A DNA stretch of 64,000 bases from Salegentibacter holothuriorum (GTDB lineage: Bacteria; Bacteroidota; Bacteroidia; Flavobacteriales; Flavobacteriaceae): positions 43,377-107,376 of the forward strand of contig NZ_FUYY01000008.1 of NCBI RefSeq assembly GCF_900168045.1, read 5' to 3'. The notes beneath the pieces are model-generated. The model was not told the DNA's origin. It saw only the letters and a list, made by a program, of their open reading frames with translations, and did no database searches. Shown in pieces: positions 44,518 through 53,154 of this stretch. Numbering within the stretch: position 1 is the stretch's first letter; every line of letters starts with the position of its first letter. The position numbers and the translations under genes were made by a program.

Positions 44518-45759
44518 ATGTTAAGGTCGTTTTTTCTTTTCTTATTTCTCGCTTTTGCTTCAGTAACTTCCCGGGCACAGGAGATAGAAGTCTGTAAAAC
44601 CTGCGAAGTGAAAACTATCCAGGCTGCAGTAGATATGGCCGAAGATGGTGATATTCTAAGGATTAAAAGCGGGACTTATAAAGAACACGATATAAGTATT
44701 ATTGATAAATCCCTTACTATAATAGGGGAAGATTTTCCGGTGATAGATGCTGAAATGAAAGGCACCGCATTGAGTATAAGGGCAGAAAATTTTTCTATTG
44801 AAGGTTTAAAAATTATAAATGTGGGTAGAAGTCATACCAATGACTTTGCTGGAATACTGGTTTCAAACTCCAAAAATTTTGAGGTAAAGAATAACAGGTT
44901 GGACCAGGTGTTTTTCGGAATTCTTTTAGAAAGAGCTTCCGAAGGAATTGTTTCTGGAAATATTATTACCAGTGATGCTAAGAGCCAGTCTACTTCCGGA
45001 AATGGAGTGCATATCTGGAAATCAGAAAAAATAACAGTAAAAAATAATGAAGTAATTGGTCTTAGAGATGGGATCTACCTGGAGTTTGTAAATAATTCTG
45101 AGATCATAGATAACTTATGCAAAGATAACTTACGCTATGGTCTGCATTTTATGTTTTCAGATCACGACCTGTATAAAGGCAATATTTTTGAAAATAATGG
45201 AGCAGGAGTTGCCGTGATGTATTCCAAATTTATTGATATGCAGGATAATCAATTCAGGAAAAACTGGGGTAGCGCTTCCTACGGACTTCTTTTAAAAGAA
45301 ATAAACGATTCAGAATTAAAGAATAATATTTTTGAAGATAACACCATAGCTATTAGTGCCGATAATACCAACCGAATAAATTATATAGAAAACGATTTTA
45401 GGAACAATGGTTATGCGATAAGGATACGTGGTGCTGTTTATGATAACAATTTTAAACGGAATAATTTCTTATATAATTCCTTTGATGTAGCCTATACAGG
45501 AAGACTCAATAACAATAAATTCAGTAATAATTACTGGAGCGGTTATTCCGGTTACGACCTGGATAAAGATGGAGTTGGAGATGTGCCTTTTAGACCCGTT
45601 ACCCTCTTCTCTTATTTGGTGAATAAAACCCCTGAAGCGATTGTGCTATTAAGAAGTACGTTTATAGATTTGCTGGATTTTTCAGAGAAAGTTTCTCCTA
45701 TTTTTACTCCGGCCGATCTTATGGATGATCAACCTCAAATGAAAAGAATCTCATGGTAA
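44518..45759 (+). CDS. nosD: NosD periplasmic copper-processing protein
   Basis: A 413-residue right-handed beta-helix protein required for maturation of the NosZ CuZ site, acting with NosFY and NosL. A signal peptide ends SRAQ. The helix repeats begin with KTIQAAVDMAEDGDILRIKSG and continue with NNxF/xNxI rungs to about residue 340 (NNYWSGYSGYDLDKDGVGD). A CKTCEV motif (about residues 25-30) near the mature N terminus could bind copper. Its 3' end overlaps the nosF start by seven bases. Confidence 0.95.
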   Translation: MLRSFFLFLFLAFASVTSRAQEIEVCKTCEVKTIQAAVDMAEDGDILRIKSGTYKEHDISIIDKSLTIIGEDFPVIDAEMKGTALSIRAENFSIEGLKIINVGRSHTNDFAGILVSNSKNFEVKNNRLDQVFFGILLERASEGIVSGNIITSDAKSQSTSGNGVHIWKSEKITVKNNEVIGLRDGIYLEFVNNSEIIDNLCKDNLRYGLHFMFSDHDLYKGNIFENNGAGVAVMYSKFIDMQDNQFRKNWGSASYGLLLKEINDSELKNNIFEDNTIAISADNTNRINYIENDFRNNGYAIRIRGAVYDNNFKRNNFLYNSFDVAYTGRLNNNKFSNNYWSGYSGYDLDKDGVGDVPFRPVTLFSYLVNKTPEAIVLLRSTFIDLLDFSEKVSPIFTPADLMDDQPQMKRISW

Positions 45760-46460
45760 ATATTACAAATCTCCATAAAAAATTTGGTTCCCTGGTGGTA
45801 CTAAACGGACTTAATCTTAAAACTCCCGAAAGTGGAATTATAGCAGTATTAGGCCCAAACGGCTCTGGCAAGACCACGCTTATAAAAAGTATCCTCGGGA
45901 TGGTAGTACCCCAAAAGGGAGAAATTGAAGTTAACGGCCAAAGGGTAAAAAGACACTGGAATTACCGAAAAAATATAGATTACCTACCACAAATTGCTAA
46001 TTTCCCCGGCAATTTAAAGGTGCAGGAGCTTATTGATATGATCAAAGATCTGCGTGGTAAAGAAGCCCGGGATCAGGAGCTTATAGACCTCTTCAAACTG
46101 GAACCATTTCTGCAGAAAAAGCTTAGTAATCTTTCGGGAGGAAGCAAACAGAAGGTAAATCTGGTTTTGTGTTTTATGTTTGATAGTCCGTTAATTATTC
46201 TCGATGAGCCAACCTCAGGACTGGATCCTGTTTCGCTTATTCGCCTGCGGAAGCTTATTCAGCGGGAAAAAGAGAAAGGAAAGACTATCCTTATTACTTC
46301 ACATATTATGAATTTTGTGGAAGAAATATCAGATAGAATTGTATTTCTTTTGGAAGGTAAAATTTATTTCAACGGAACGGTAGAGGAGCTTAAAACCTCC
46401 ACAGGTGAGAAGGATTTTGAACATGCCATTGCCAACATCTTAACAGAGAACCATGCTTAA
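45753..46460 (+). CDS. nosF: NosF ABC-transporter ATPase
   Basis: ATPase of the NosDFY complex that powers copper-site assembly. The 235-residue product has Walker A GPNGSGKTT (34-42), the signature LSGGSKQK, Walker B LIILDEPTSGLDP and the switch histidine in LITSHIM. The length is normal for single-domain ABC subunits. It overlaps nosD by seven bases and nosY by eight, so the three are translationally coupled. Confidence 0.96.
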   Translation: MVNITNLHKKFGSLVVLNGLNLKTPESGIIAVLGPNGSGKTTLIKSILGMVVPQKGEIEVNGQRVKRHWNYRKNIDYLPQIANFPGNLKVQELIDMIKDLRGKEARDQELIDLFKLEPFLQKKLSNLSGGSKQKVNLVLCFMFDSPLIILDEPTSGLDPVSLIRLRKLIQREKEKGKTILITSHIMNFVEEISDRIVFLLEGKIYFNGTVEELKTSTGEKDFEHAIANILTENHA

Positions 46461-47235
46461 AATATTAAAATATAGTTTTTACGATCTTTCTCGTAGCCTC
46501 TGGAGCTACGTCTACTTCTTTTTTTACTTGCTTTTAGGAGTAGTTTTGTTGTTTTTAAACAACGATCTTTCCAATGCGGTAATCACTTTAATGAATGTGA
46601 TCATTATCCTGGTGCCTCTTATAGGAACCATATTTGGAGTAATGTACTTTTATAATTCGCGGGAGTTCACAGAGCTACTCCTGGCGCAACCGGTAAGAAG
46701 AAGTTCTATTTTCCTGGGGCAATACCTTGGAGTCGCTATTTCTTTGTCTGCCAGCCTTATTCTTGGATTGGGGTTACCCTTTATTCTCTACGGCATATTC
46801 CAGTCGGGGGCAATTTGGGATTTCGCTTCCCTTTTGGTTTCGGGGGTATTTCTCACTTTTATTTTTACTGCTTTAGCTTTTAATATCGCCCTATCTAATG
46901 AGAATAAAATAAAAGGTTTTGGCCTGGCGATTTTGCTATGGCTTTTCCTGGCCGTGGTTTACGACGGACTCTTTTTACTGTCGCTGGTATATTTTCAGGA
47001 CTATCCTTTGGATAAATTCTCCCTGGTGGCCAGTATGCTTAATCCTATAGATCTTTCCAGGATACTCATCTTGTTGAAACTGGATATTTCTGCTTTATTG
47101 GGTTATACCGGTGCAGTATTTAAACAGTTTTTTGGAACCGGCCTGGGAGCATTCACCTCAATTGCAGTGCTGATCTTATGGGTGATACTTCCTGTTTGGA
47201 GAATTAAATATATTTCAGCTAAAAAAGATTTTTAA
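46453..47235 (+). CDS. nosY: NosY ABC-transporter permease
   Basis: A 260-residue inner-membrane permease of the NosDFY complex with six predicted helices (from about 18-36 to about 230-250). YNSREFTELLLAQPVRRSSIFLGQ in the first cytosolic region is the expected coupling segment of ABC-2-type permeases, cited here by its type. It is the last gene of the nos operon; the next about 360 bp contain only repeats. Confidence 0.94.
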   Translation: MLKILKYSFYDLSRSLWSYVYFFFYLLLGVVLLFLNNDLSNAVITLMNVIIILVPLIGTIFGVMYFYNSREFTELLLAQPVRRSSIFLGQYLGVAISLSASLILGLGLPFILYGIFQSGAIWDFASLLVSGVFLTFIFTALAFNIALSNENKIKGFGLAILLWLFLAVVYDGLFLLSLVYFQDYPLDKFSLVASMLNPIDLSRILILLKLDISALLGYTGAVFKQFFGTGLGAFTSIAVLILWVILPVWRIKYISAKKDF

Positions 47236-47596
47236 ATCTGAAAGCAATAGGCTCTTACATAATTCTGGTGTTATTCTATAAGGCTCTATTATAACTGAGT
47301 GGCAAAAAGTTTTATATTGATTGGGGTAATTCGTAGCAGTGTGGTTTTTTCGGCCTACCGAAAGTTTATCGTGAAATTTAAAGTAAAAATCCCGTAAAAT
47401 TTCAGGCTGTTTGATCCCGATTTTTATCGGGATAGTTCCTAAAATTTAGGGATTGAACGATGAAATTTAGATAAAGTTTCGTAAGCCTAGACTTTTTTGG
47501 CTTGTTTTATCCTGAGCGGAGTCGAAGGGTTTTTGGGCAATGCAAAAAAAAGTTGTCTTAGAATATCTAAAAAATTATAAAGAAGAAATTAAGGGC
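47236..47596. other. Non-coding region with hairpins between nosY and the Crp/Fnr gene
   Basis: No gene. ATCCCGAT/ATCGGGAT form a hairpin at 47414-47433. A repeat copy at about 47471-47541 (AAGCCTAGAC...CCTGAGCGGAGTCGAAGG) is related to the one at 50571-50638. These elements lie between convergent genes and may serve as terminators. Confidence 0.6.
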
Positions 47597-48193
47597 TTAG
47601 CGATAAACTTTTCCGCTTTTAATTTTTATTTCGCCTTTCTTTTCCAGGCCTTTCATAGCCCTAATTACGGTTTCTACCCTTAGTCCGGTTAGATCGGCTA
47701 TTTGTTGGCGGGTGAGGTTTACTTTAAATTTAAAATCACCCTCAATGTGATGTACATATCGTTTTAGATAATCCAGAATCCTGATAATTCGGTGTTCGGG
47801 ATCCTGACTCGAAATTTCAGAAACCATAATCGCTTTATAGAAAAGCCTTTTTGCTAGCGTTCGGGTAAGTTTTAGGTGGGTTTCGGGGTGTTTAGTGAGC
47901 AGTTCTAAAAAGTTGAGCTTTGGTAATTTTAAGACTTCTGAAGTTTTAATTGCCTCGGCATTTGCGGGATATTTTACATCGGCCAGTAAAGGCGGCTCGC
48001 CAAAACTTTCCCCATCTAAAAACAACCCCTGAATAAACTCTTTGCCATCGGCGTTATAATTGTTCATTTTAATCTTGCCAGAAATAATTTGGAAAAAATT
48101 AAGCGCAATTTCTCCTTCCCCAAAAAGCTGATCTCCTTTATGGTAAATTTCTTTTGAAGCTCCAAAATCCAACAAAATACTCTCTTTAATCAT
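47597..48193 (-). CDS. Crp/Fnr-family transcriptional regulator
   Basis: A 198-residue regulator with a cyclic-nucleotide-binding-like beta-roll (about 10-105) and a C-terminal winged helix (about 140-195) with recognition helix region LTRQQIADLTGLRVETVIRAM. It has no cysteines, so it cannot carry an FNR-type Fe-S cluster. That places it nearer to NNR/DNR-like or Crp-like sensors, perhaps with haem or another ligand. The gene lies between the nos cluster and scdA, and both have a perfect TATGA-N6-TCATA site upstream. It is the obvious candidate to bind them; direct evidence is missing. Confidence 0.87.
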   Translation of the reverse strand: MIKESILLDFGASKEIYHKGDQLFGEGEIALNFFQIISGKIKMNNYNADGKEFIQGLFLDGESFGEPPLLADVKYPANAEAIKTSEVLKLPKLNFLELLTKHPETHLKLTRTLAKRLFYKAIMVSEISSQDPEHRIIRILDYLKRYVHHIEGDFKFKVNLTRQQIADLTGLRVETVIRAMKGLEKKGEIKIKSGKVYR

Positions 48194-48210
48194 CTTATTT
48201 TTTTAAAGTT

Positions 48211-48260
48211 AACAACTTCGGAGCAAGCTCACGAAGCATTATTATTGGAAAATATAATTT
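48211..48260. repeat. 50-bp dispersed repeat, copy 1
   Basis: This stretch, beginning AACAACTTCGGAGCAAGCTC, is the exact reverse complement of 61444-61493. Both copies lie in intergenic DNA next to minus-strand genes. Related sequence with GAGGCAAGCCTCGGAGCAT-type cores occurs at 49531-49620 and 59501-59580. Confidence 0.85.
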
Positions 48261-48303
48261 AATATTTTCCATTTAATGCCTTCTGGACTTACCAACAGGT
48301 AAT

Positions 48304-49542
48304 TTACTTTTTTCGCAAGTTAAATCCTAAAATCCATCCTACAGAAATAGGAATTAGTGCACTTACCAAAACCAGGATCAGGAAATAGTTGCTGAAAAAC
48401 GGAAGTCCCAGCCAAAGTACCAGGCCTTTATAGAAAATAAGCATTTCAGAAATTAGAAACCCGCTGAGGTAAAGATAAAATGCATTTTTGGGAAGCCTGA
48501 TCAATTTTAACCAATTTAAAAAACCGAATAAAACCAGGGAAACAAAACCAAGAAAAACCCAGTGTAAATAACCAATTACAAAATCCAGGTTTTCAAAGGC
48601 CAGGTCTGCAAAAAAGGGAATTGCTGTAAGGCTTTGCATAAAGATCTTCCCAAGCAATAAGATGCCTACGATCTTTAAAATTTGATAATTAAATGAATTC
48701 AATTCAGCTTTCAACTGATCTTTATTCCGCAGGATAAATGCGAAAAGTTGATAAAAAGCAATCAACAATAAAATGGTGCCAAGCCCTCCCAATACGTAGA
48801 AAATTGTGGGCGGATTGGTCCAATAAGTAGAAAGAAAGAAACTTAAGATCACGCCAGAGTTTAACAGGTAGAAAAACCGCTTAAACTCGCGGGAATTAAA
48901 TGTCAATTTTAATTGTTGAAACAGGTAAAACGCAATTCCTATAATGGCTAATAAAAACCAGGCATTGTATTGAAAATGAAGATAAAAATAGATAGATAGT
49001 TTATACCAAATAGATGCCTTGCCAAGCGTGCTCATAATCGCACCCAAAGCCCAGGGCCCAATACTGGAAAAAACCATATACCATAAGGCGGCTTTTATAA
49101 GCTTAAAATATTGAGTCTGCCGGTGCTTTTCCGGTGTGTTTTTTAGAATATAAGCGGTAAAAAAATAGGAGCAAAATAAAAACAGCGTGGAAAAAATAAT
49201 AGAAATTACCGCGTAGCCCTGGAAAGGGAAACTAAATAACATGCCCAGCAAACTAATATTGGTAGCCAGGAAAATGTACCGGTATCTTTTTGAAAGCTTT
49301 TTAGACTGAAAAAACAGTCGATAAATAATTGTGGTTAATGCAAGATAAACCCATCCTAACAAAGCGGTATGGGAATGAGCGTGAATAATATATTTATAAT
49401 TTCCCGGAATGGGAGTTATATAAAAAAGCCGAAGTAAAATACCCAGGCCGGCTGCCAAAAAGAAATAGGTAAGGGCAATATATGTATGGTTCTTTATATC
49501 TAAACGAGACATTTTTGAATATAGTAAATTATCTCGTGACAA
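48304..49542 (-). CDS. Polytopic membrane protein, possibly haem-copper-type (near RIC)
   Basis: A 412-residue protein with about twelve hydrophobic helices and few charged residues. IIHAHSHTALLGWVYL near residue 55-70, followed by a histidine in YLHFQYNAW and one in YLHWVFLG, resembles the histidine-bearing helices of haem-copper oxidase subunit I-like and NnrS-like proteins. It lies between the Crp/Fnr gene and scdA, a setting linked to nitrogen-oxide stress. I would call it a candidate haem-copper membrane protein involved in NO handling. A plain membrane protein of unknown function is also compatible. The CDS ends next to the dispersed repeat. Confidence 0.6.
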   Translation of the reverse strand: MSRDNLLYSKMSRLDIKNHTYIALTYFFLAAGLGILLRLFYITPIPGNYKYIIHAHSHTALLGWVYLALTTIIYRLFFQSKKLSKRYRYIFLATNISLLGMLFSFPFQGYAVISIIFSTLFLFCSYFFTAYILKNTPEKHRQTQYFKLIKAALWYMVFSSIGPWALGAIMSTLGKASIWYKLSIYFYLHFQYNAWFLLAIIGIAFYLFQQLKLTFNSREFKRFFYLLNSGVILSFFLSTYWTNPPTIFYVLGGLGTILLLIAFYQLFAFILRNKDQLKAELNSFNYQILKIVGILLLGKIFMQSLTAIPFFADLAFENLDFVIGYLHWVFLGFVSLVLFGFLNWLKLIRLPKNAFYLYLSGFLISEMLIFYKGLVLWLGLPFFSNYFLILVLVSALIPISVGWILGFNLRKK

Positions 49543-49620
49543 GCCAACGAGGCATTAAAGGTGAAGATTTTTTTAATTCCAGGCAATCCTCGGAGCATTA
49601 AATCTTGATTATCGAGTAAA
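49531..49620. repeat. Dispersed GAGGC/GCCTC-type repeat, copy 2
   Basis: This contains TCTCGTGACAAGCCAACGAGG and CCTCGGAGCATTAAATCTTGATTATCGAGTAAA-like sequence (each listed by its type). The second part matches the reverse complement of 61400-61430 with one or two changes. It overlaps the start of the upstream minus-strand gene by a few bases. Confidence 0.7.
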
Positions 49621-49654
49621 AAGCAAATACCCCGAGAAATTCTAACTCGGGGTA
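49621..49654 (-). terminator. Terminator of scdA
   Basis: TACCCCGAG and CTCGGGGTA form a perfect 9-bp stem with a 9-base loop. On the minus strand it is followed by TTTGCTTTTT, as expected for an intrinsic terminator downstream of scdA. Confidence 0.78.
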
Positions 49655-49733
49655 GCTTCAACACAATTAAAAACAAACCTCTAAATAAAACTAAATTTCT
49701 CTTAGGTTTTGGGGATCCTAAAATGAAATCTCA

Positions 49734-50456
49734 CTAACTGTTTAAACTGCGCTCAAGTTCAATTGCTTTGGGAAATAGAATATTATTTTCTAAATGTACA
49801 TGATGGTGTAGATCGTTTTCAAACTCTTCCAGTTTAGAATAAAATGCTCTGTAAGTATTACAGGCCCAGTCCGGACAGGTATAATTATCGCTTAATTCTG
49901 AAATTTCCTTAAAAATCGCCCCGGCTTCATCGTGTTCAGCCTCCATCATTTCTATGGGGTTATCAATTTTACCAAAATGAGGTTGTGGTGCCGGGCTGCC
50001 TTCTTCCTGGGCTCTTACCATTTTTTTGATAAATGGAAATAGAATAAGTTCTTCTTTCTTTAGGTGGGCGCTTAATTCCTGGGCTACCTGGGTGAATAAC
50101 TCTTGAATTTTATAAAGCTCTTTTCTCTCGCCGCCGTGTACCTTAGCCACTTTTGCCGCATATTGGATAAGAAGTGGAATATTTTCCTGAACATACTGGT
50201 GATGCACGTTTATAATATGATCGGTTAAGAAATCCAGTTTCCAGTTTCTATAATCATAAGCTGCGCTAACGGCCGAGTCTGTTTCCTGTAATTCTTTTTC
50301 AAGCAACTCTAAATTCACCTCTGCTTTTGCCGCAGCTTCAGATAAGCTAATGCTGCCGCCACAACAAAAATCTATGCCATGTTTCTTAAATAAATGAGCA
50401 TTCTTAATATTTTCGGTAACGTAGTCGGCTACGGTTTTAACGGTTCCTGTATTCAT
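49734..50456 (-). CDS. scdA: Iron-sulfur cluster repair di-iron protein ScdA/RIC (YtfE)
   Basis: Repairs Fe-S clusters damaged by nitric oxide or oxidative stress. The 240-residue product has the N-terminal ScdA_N domain with the HGIDFCCGG motif (C31, C32). The hemerythrin-like domain (about 80-235) carries the di-iron ligands in HHQYVQ, HLKKEELILFPF, EAEHDEAG and HHHVHLENNILFP. The promoter region holds a perfect TATGA-N6-TCATA box 70 bases before the start, the same as at the nos cluster, so both are probably under a Crp/Fnr-type regulator. Confidence 0.95.
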   Translation of the reverse strand: MNTGTVKTVADYVTENIKNAHLFKKHGIDFCCGGSISLSEAAAKAEVNLELLEKELQETDSAVSAAYDYRNWKLDFLTDHIINVHHQYVQENIPLLIQYAAKVAKVHGGERKELYKIQELFTQVAQELSAHLKKEELILFPFIKKMVRAQEEGSPAPQPHFGKIDNPIEMMEAEHDEAGAIFKEISELSDNYTCPDWACNTYRAFYSKLEEFENDLHHHVHLENNILFPKAIELERSLNS

Positions 50457-50518
50457 AATAATAGCTTTAAGTTGAACAATATTTCATTACAAATATCTGC
50501 CTTGTCCTTCTGCTAATT

Positions 50519-50534
50519 TATGAGTCAGGTCATA
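50519..50534. promoter_or_regulatory. Perfect TATGA-N6-TCATA palindrome before scdA
   Basis: TATGAGTCAGGTCATA has the same half-sites and spacing as 40105-40120, with a different spacer. Its centre lies about 70 bases before the scdA start codon. Confidence 0.72.
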
Positions 50535-50570
50535 ATGGGAAAATTCGTAGCTATAACTTGAATTATTTTT

Positions 50571-50638
50571 AAAATTTTGTAAGCCTGGACGTCTTGGCTT
50601 GGTTTAACCTGAGCGCAGCCGAAGGGTTTTCATCAATG
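50571..50638. repeat. CTGAGCGCAGxCGAAGG-type repeat, second copy
   Basis: Aligned with 47471-47541 in the same orientation: GTAAGCCT-GAC, TTGGCTTG, CCTGAGCG-AG-CGAAGGGTTTT. It lies in the gap between convergently read features downstream of the exonuclease gene and may terminate transcription. Confidence 0.72.
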
Positions 50639-50664
50639 GAAAAATCAAAAATTTAAAACGTTAA

Positions 50665-52089
50665 TCACCCAAACCATTCTTCTGTTTCTATTTCTTCAAC
50701 CTCTTCAACCTGGTTAAGATCTAACCTGTTTATATTCTTTTTAGAACTTAAATACTTATTTACAATCCTATCGGAATAACTCGAATTTTGCTGCGGAATC
50801 AGGTAATCTTCAAATTGATCGGTATTAAAATCTTCTGAATTCTCTACATAGCCGTATCCTGCATACCGGCCTTTTTTCAGGTAAATAAAGGATTTTTCGG
50901 CTTTAGTTCTTCCTTTTTCCACCAGCAGGCAGGAATTTTCGTATTGCTGAATATAATCTACCGCTTTAGAAACCCGGTGGTTATATTCGTGCTGGTCTAT
51001 TTCACCTTTACACATGCCGCTGCAGTCTTTAATTTTGTAATGACTGCAATGTTCCACCCCGGTTTGCAAGCCGCAATACCTGGGGCATAGCTCAAATTCC
51101 CGACAAATAAATTCCAGGAAATTAATGGCTTCTTCCCGGGTGTAAAACTTCATCCAGCTTACAGGCGAAACCTTATTTTTATGAATTACAAACTGCTCGA
51201 TCCCTTTTTGATTGTGATAGGAGGTAAGCGTATAGGGCCGACTGACTTTCTTCTGTGCCTTATTGAATTCCGGGAAATATTTTAAAATTAAAGCAGATTC
51301 CCGCAAGAGGGCAAGCACTTCACTCCCGGTAAGCTCATAGTCTATGCTATACGTGGCCTGCATCATTTTATATTTACGGTTAGATTTTTCCTGGAAATGA
51401 GATTTTACCCTGCTCTTAATATTTTTTGCCTTGCCAATATAAATCGGGATGCCATCTTTATCCTTAAAGAAATACACTCCTGTTGCACTAGGCAATTTTT
51501 CGAAATCTGAATTTTTAAAATTAGGAGGCAGGTAAGAGGCCGCTGTTCTTTGATTAAGAAAATTGTTGAATACTTCATATTCGGGGTCTAAATCTAAACA
51601 ACGTTGAAATAGCGTTACCGTAGCTTCACAATCGCCTTTGGCCCGGTGCCTGTCGTAATGCGGAATATTGATGGAAGTACAAATATTTCCAAGGCTATAA
51701 GAAAACAGCCCCGGAATAAGCTTTTTAGCCAGCCTCACTGTACATAGACGTTTTCGCTGAAAATTGATGTCTAAATTCCCAAACTCGGCTTTAATAATAT
51801 TATAATCGAAATTTACATTGTGCGCCACGAACACACAGTCTTTGGTGATCTTTTGAATTTCTGGAGCTATCTCAGCGAATTTAGGCGCGTCAATAAGCAT
51901 CTCATCATTAATATTGGTAAGTGTTTCAATGTATAGGGGAATCTCGGTCCCGGGATTTACCAGGGAAGTGTATTCGTCTATAACTTCGCCATTTTGAACC
52001 ACCAGCACGCAAATTTCGGTAATTTTATTGCCTTTAATGCCGCCGCCCGTGGTTTCAATATCGGTTATCGCAAATTTGACATCTTTCAT
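50665..52089 (-). CDS. DEDDh exonuclease fused to a GIY-YIG endonuclease domain
   Basis: A 474-residue protein. Residues about 5-170 form a DnaQ-like 3'-5' exonuclease with D10-x-E12 in ITDIETTGG, the ExoII asparagine/aspartate segment HNVNFDYN (90-97) and the ExoIII pair H148...D153 in HRAKGDCEA. Residues about 200-290 form a UvrC/Cho-like GIY-YIG domain with GVYFF at 204-208 and YIGKAKNIKSRV at 217-228. Four cysteine/histidine positions near 355-385 (CPRYCGLQ, HCSHYKIKDCSGMC) may form a small metal site. Such fusions are common in Bacteroidota and are thought to take part in DNA repair. A 469-bp gap with REP-like sequence separates it from the plus-strand cluster that follows. Confidence 0.9.
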   Translation of the reverse strand: MKDVKFAITDIETTGGGIKGNKITEICVLVVQNGEVIDEYTSLVNPGTEIPLYIETLTNINDEMLIDAPKFAEIAPEIQKITKDCVFVAHNVNFDYNIIKAEFGNLDINFQRKRLCTVRLAKKLIPGLFSYSLGNICTSINIPHYDRHRAKGDCEATVTLFQRCLDLDPEYEVFNNFLNQRTAASYLPPNFKNSDFEKLPSATGVYFFKDKDGIPIYIGKAKNIKSRVKSHFQEKSNRKYKMMQATYSIDYELTGSEVLALLRESALILKYFPEFNKAQKKVSRPYTLTSYHNQKGIEQFVIHKNKVSPVSWMKFYTREEAINFLEFICREFELCPRYCGLQTGVEHCSHYKIKDCSGMCKGEIDQHEYNHRVSKAVDYIQQYENSCLLVEKGRTKAEKSFIYLKKGRYAGYGYVENSEDFNTDQFEDYLIPQQNSSYSDRIVNKYLSSKKNINRLDLNQVEEVEEIETEEWFG

Positions 52090-52558
52090 GCCGCCAAATT
52101 ATAATTATTTCTGAAGCTTTAAAAGGAAAAAATACTAAATATTGGATTTATTCCTATTCAGCCTACGTCAAGCTGTCCCGAAGCTTCTGGATGTTTCAGT
52201 ATTTTAAGTGGTCATCCTGAATTTATTTCAGGATCTAAGTTCTTCTATACACTTTTTTGCAGTCGAAAAAAAATTATCAGTAATTCCTACAAAATTTTAA
52301 TCTTCTTCTTATATTGTTAAAAATTTAACAGCGATAGTTGTTCGTTAATAGCAGCTACCAGAACAGCCATCCCTACAGGCTGTTTGTTTATCAAAATCTC
52401 ATATTTCTGAATTTTTTGGAGTAATAATATTTATTCCGGAAACTTTTAAAGATTAATCTTTAGGCAGTAACCGATAGTTTTTGTTCGAGAGATAATTGCT
52501 GTTTAAGAAATAGGGGATTGATTATATAACCAGATAGGACAAATTAAAAAAATAATAA
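52090..52558. other. Non-coding region before the receiver/kinase/RT cluster
   Basis: No gene. CATCCTGAATTTATTTCAGGAT at 52209-52235 is a REP-like hairpin of the flavobacterial GTCATxCTGAA type (cited by position). ACAGCC/GGCTGT form a small hairpin at 52361-52381. The promoter of the following operon must lie here but I cannot place it. Confidence 0.5.
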
Positions 52559-53149
52559 ATGACAGAAAATTACGAATGGATTTTTAGCGGAGTTGGTGCC
52601 ACAGTTGTTGGAATAGCTTTAACATATATTTTAATAGAAAAAAGAAAAAAGAAAGAAAAAACTACTTCTAAAACTGCAACTAATACAGGAGGTATTACTA
52701 TCAATAATAATGTTAATTCTCCTCTGATAAAAGAATCAGTAAAAGAATCTCCCGAAAACAAAAAAAACAGAATTAAAGAATCAACAAGGATATTATTCGT
52801 TGATGATAATCACACTGACTTTCAAATTGTTTCAATACTCAAAAGACAAGGTTGGAAAAATACAAAATCAATTAAGGATGTCATTAACCTTGATGATTCA
52901 AAAGTAAAAGAATCTGATATAATTTTTGTAGACATTAACGGGGTTGGAACTACGTTATTTAAAGATGAAGGGCTCGGTTTGGCATCTGCATTAAAAAATA
53001 AATATGCTGATAAAAAAATAATAATATATTCAGCAGACAATAAAGGTGATAGATTTCATAAAGCATTAAGAGAAGTTGATGGTTGTTTATCTAAAGATGC
53101 TGAACCTTTCCAGTTTAGTAATTTGATAGAAAATTTATTAAACGATTAA
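52559..53149 (+). CDS. Membrane-anchored response-regulator receiver protein
   Basis: A 196-residue protein with one N-terminal membrane helix (about 9-26), a basic and low-complexity linker (about 27-75) and a receiver domain (about 76-194) with no output domain. The phosphorylation site set is intact: acidic pair D82-D83 (FVDDN), phospho-acceptor D125 (IIFVDING), switch Ser158 (IYSAD) and Lys179 (CLSKDA). It begins 6 bp before the histidine-kinase-like gene, so the two are co-transcribed. A receiver anchored to the membrane without a DNA-binding domain suggests protein-protein signalling. The gene opens the candidate reverse-transcriptase cluster. Confidence 0.85.
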   Translation: MTENYEWIFSGVGATVVGIALTYILIEKRKKKEKTTSKTATNTGGITINNNVNSPLIKESVKESPENKKNRIKESTRILFVDDNHTDFQIVSILKRQGWKNTKSIKDVINLDDSKVKESDIIFVDINGVGTTLFKDEGLGLASALKNKYADKKIIIYSADNKGDRFHKALREVDGCLSKDAEPFQFSNLIENLLND

Positions 53150-53154
53150 TAATT

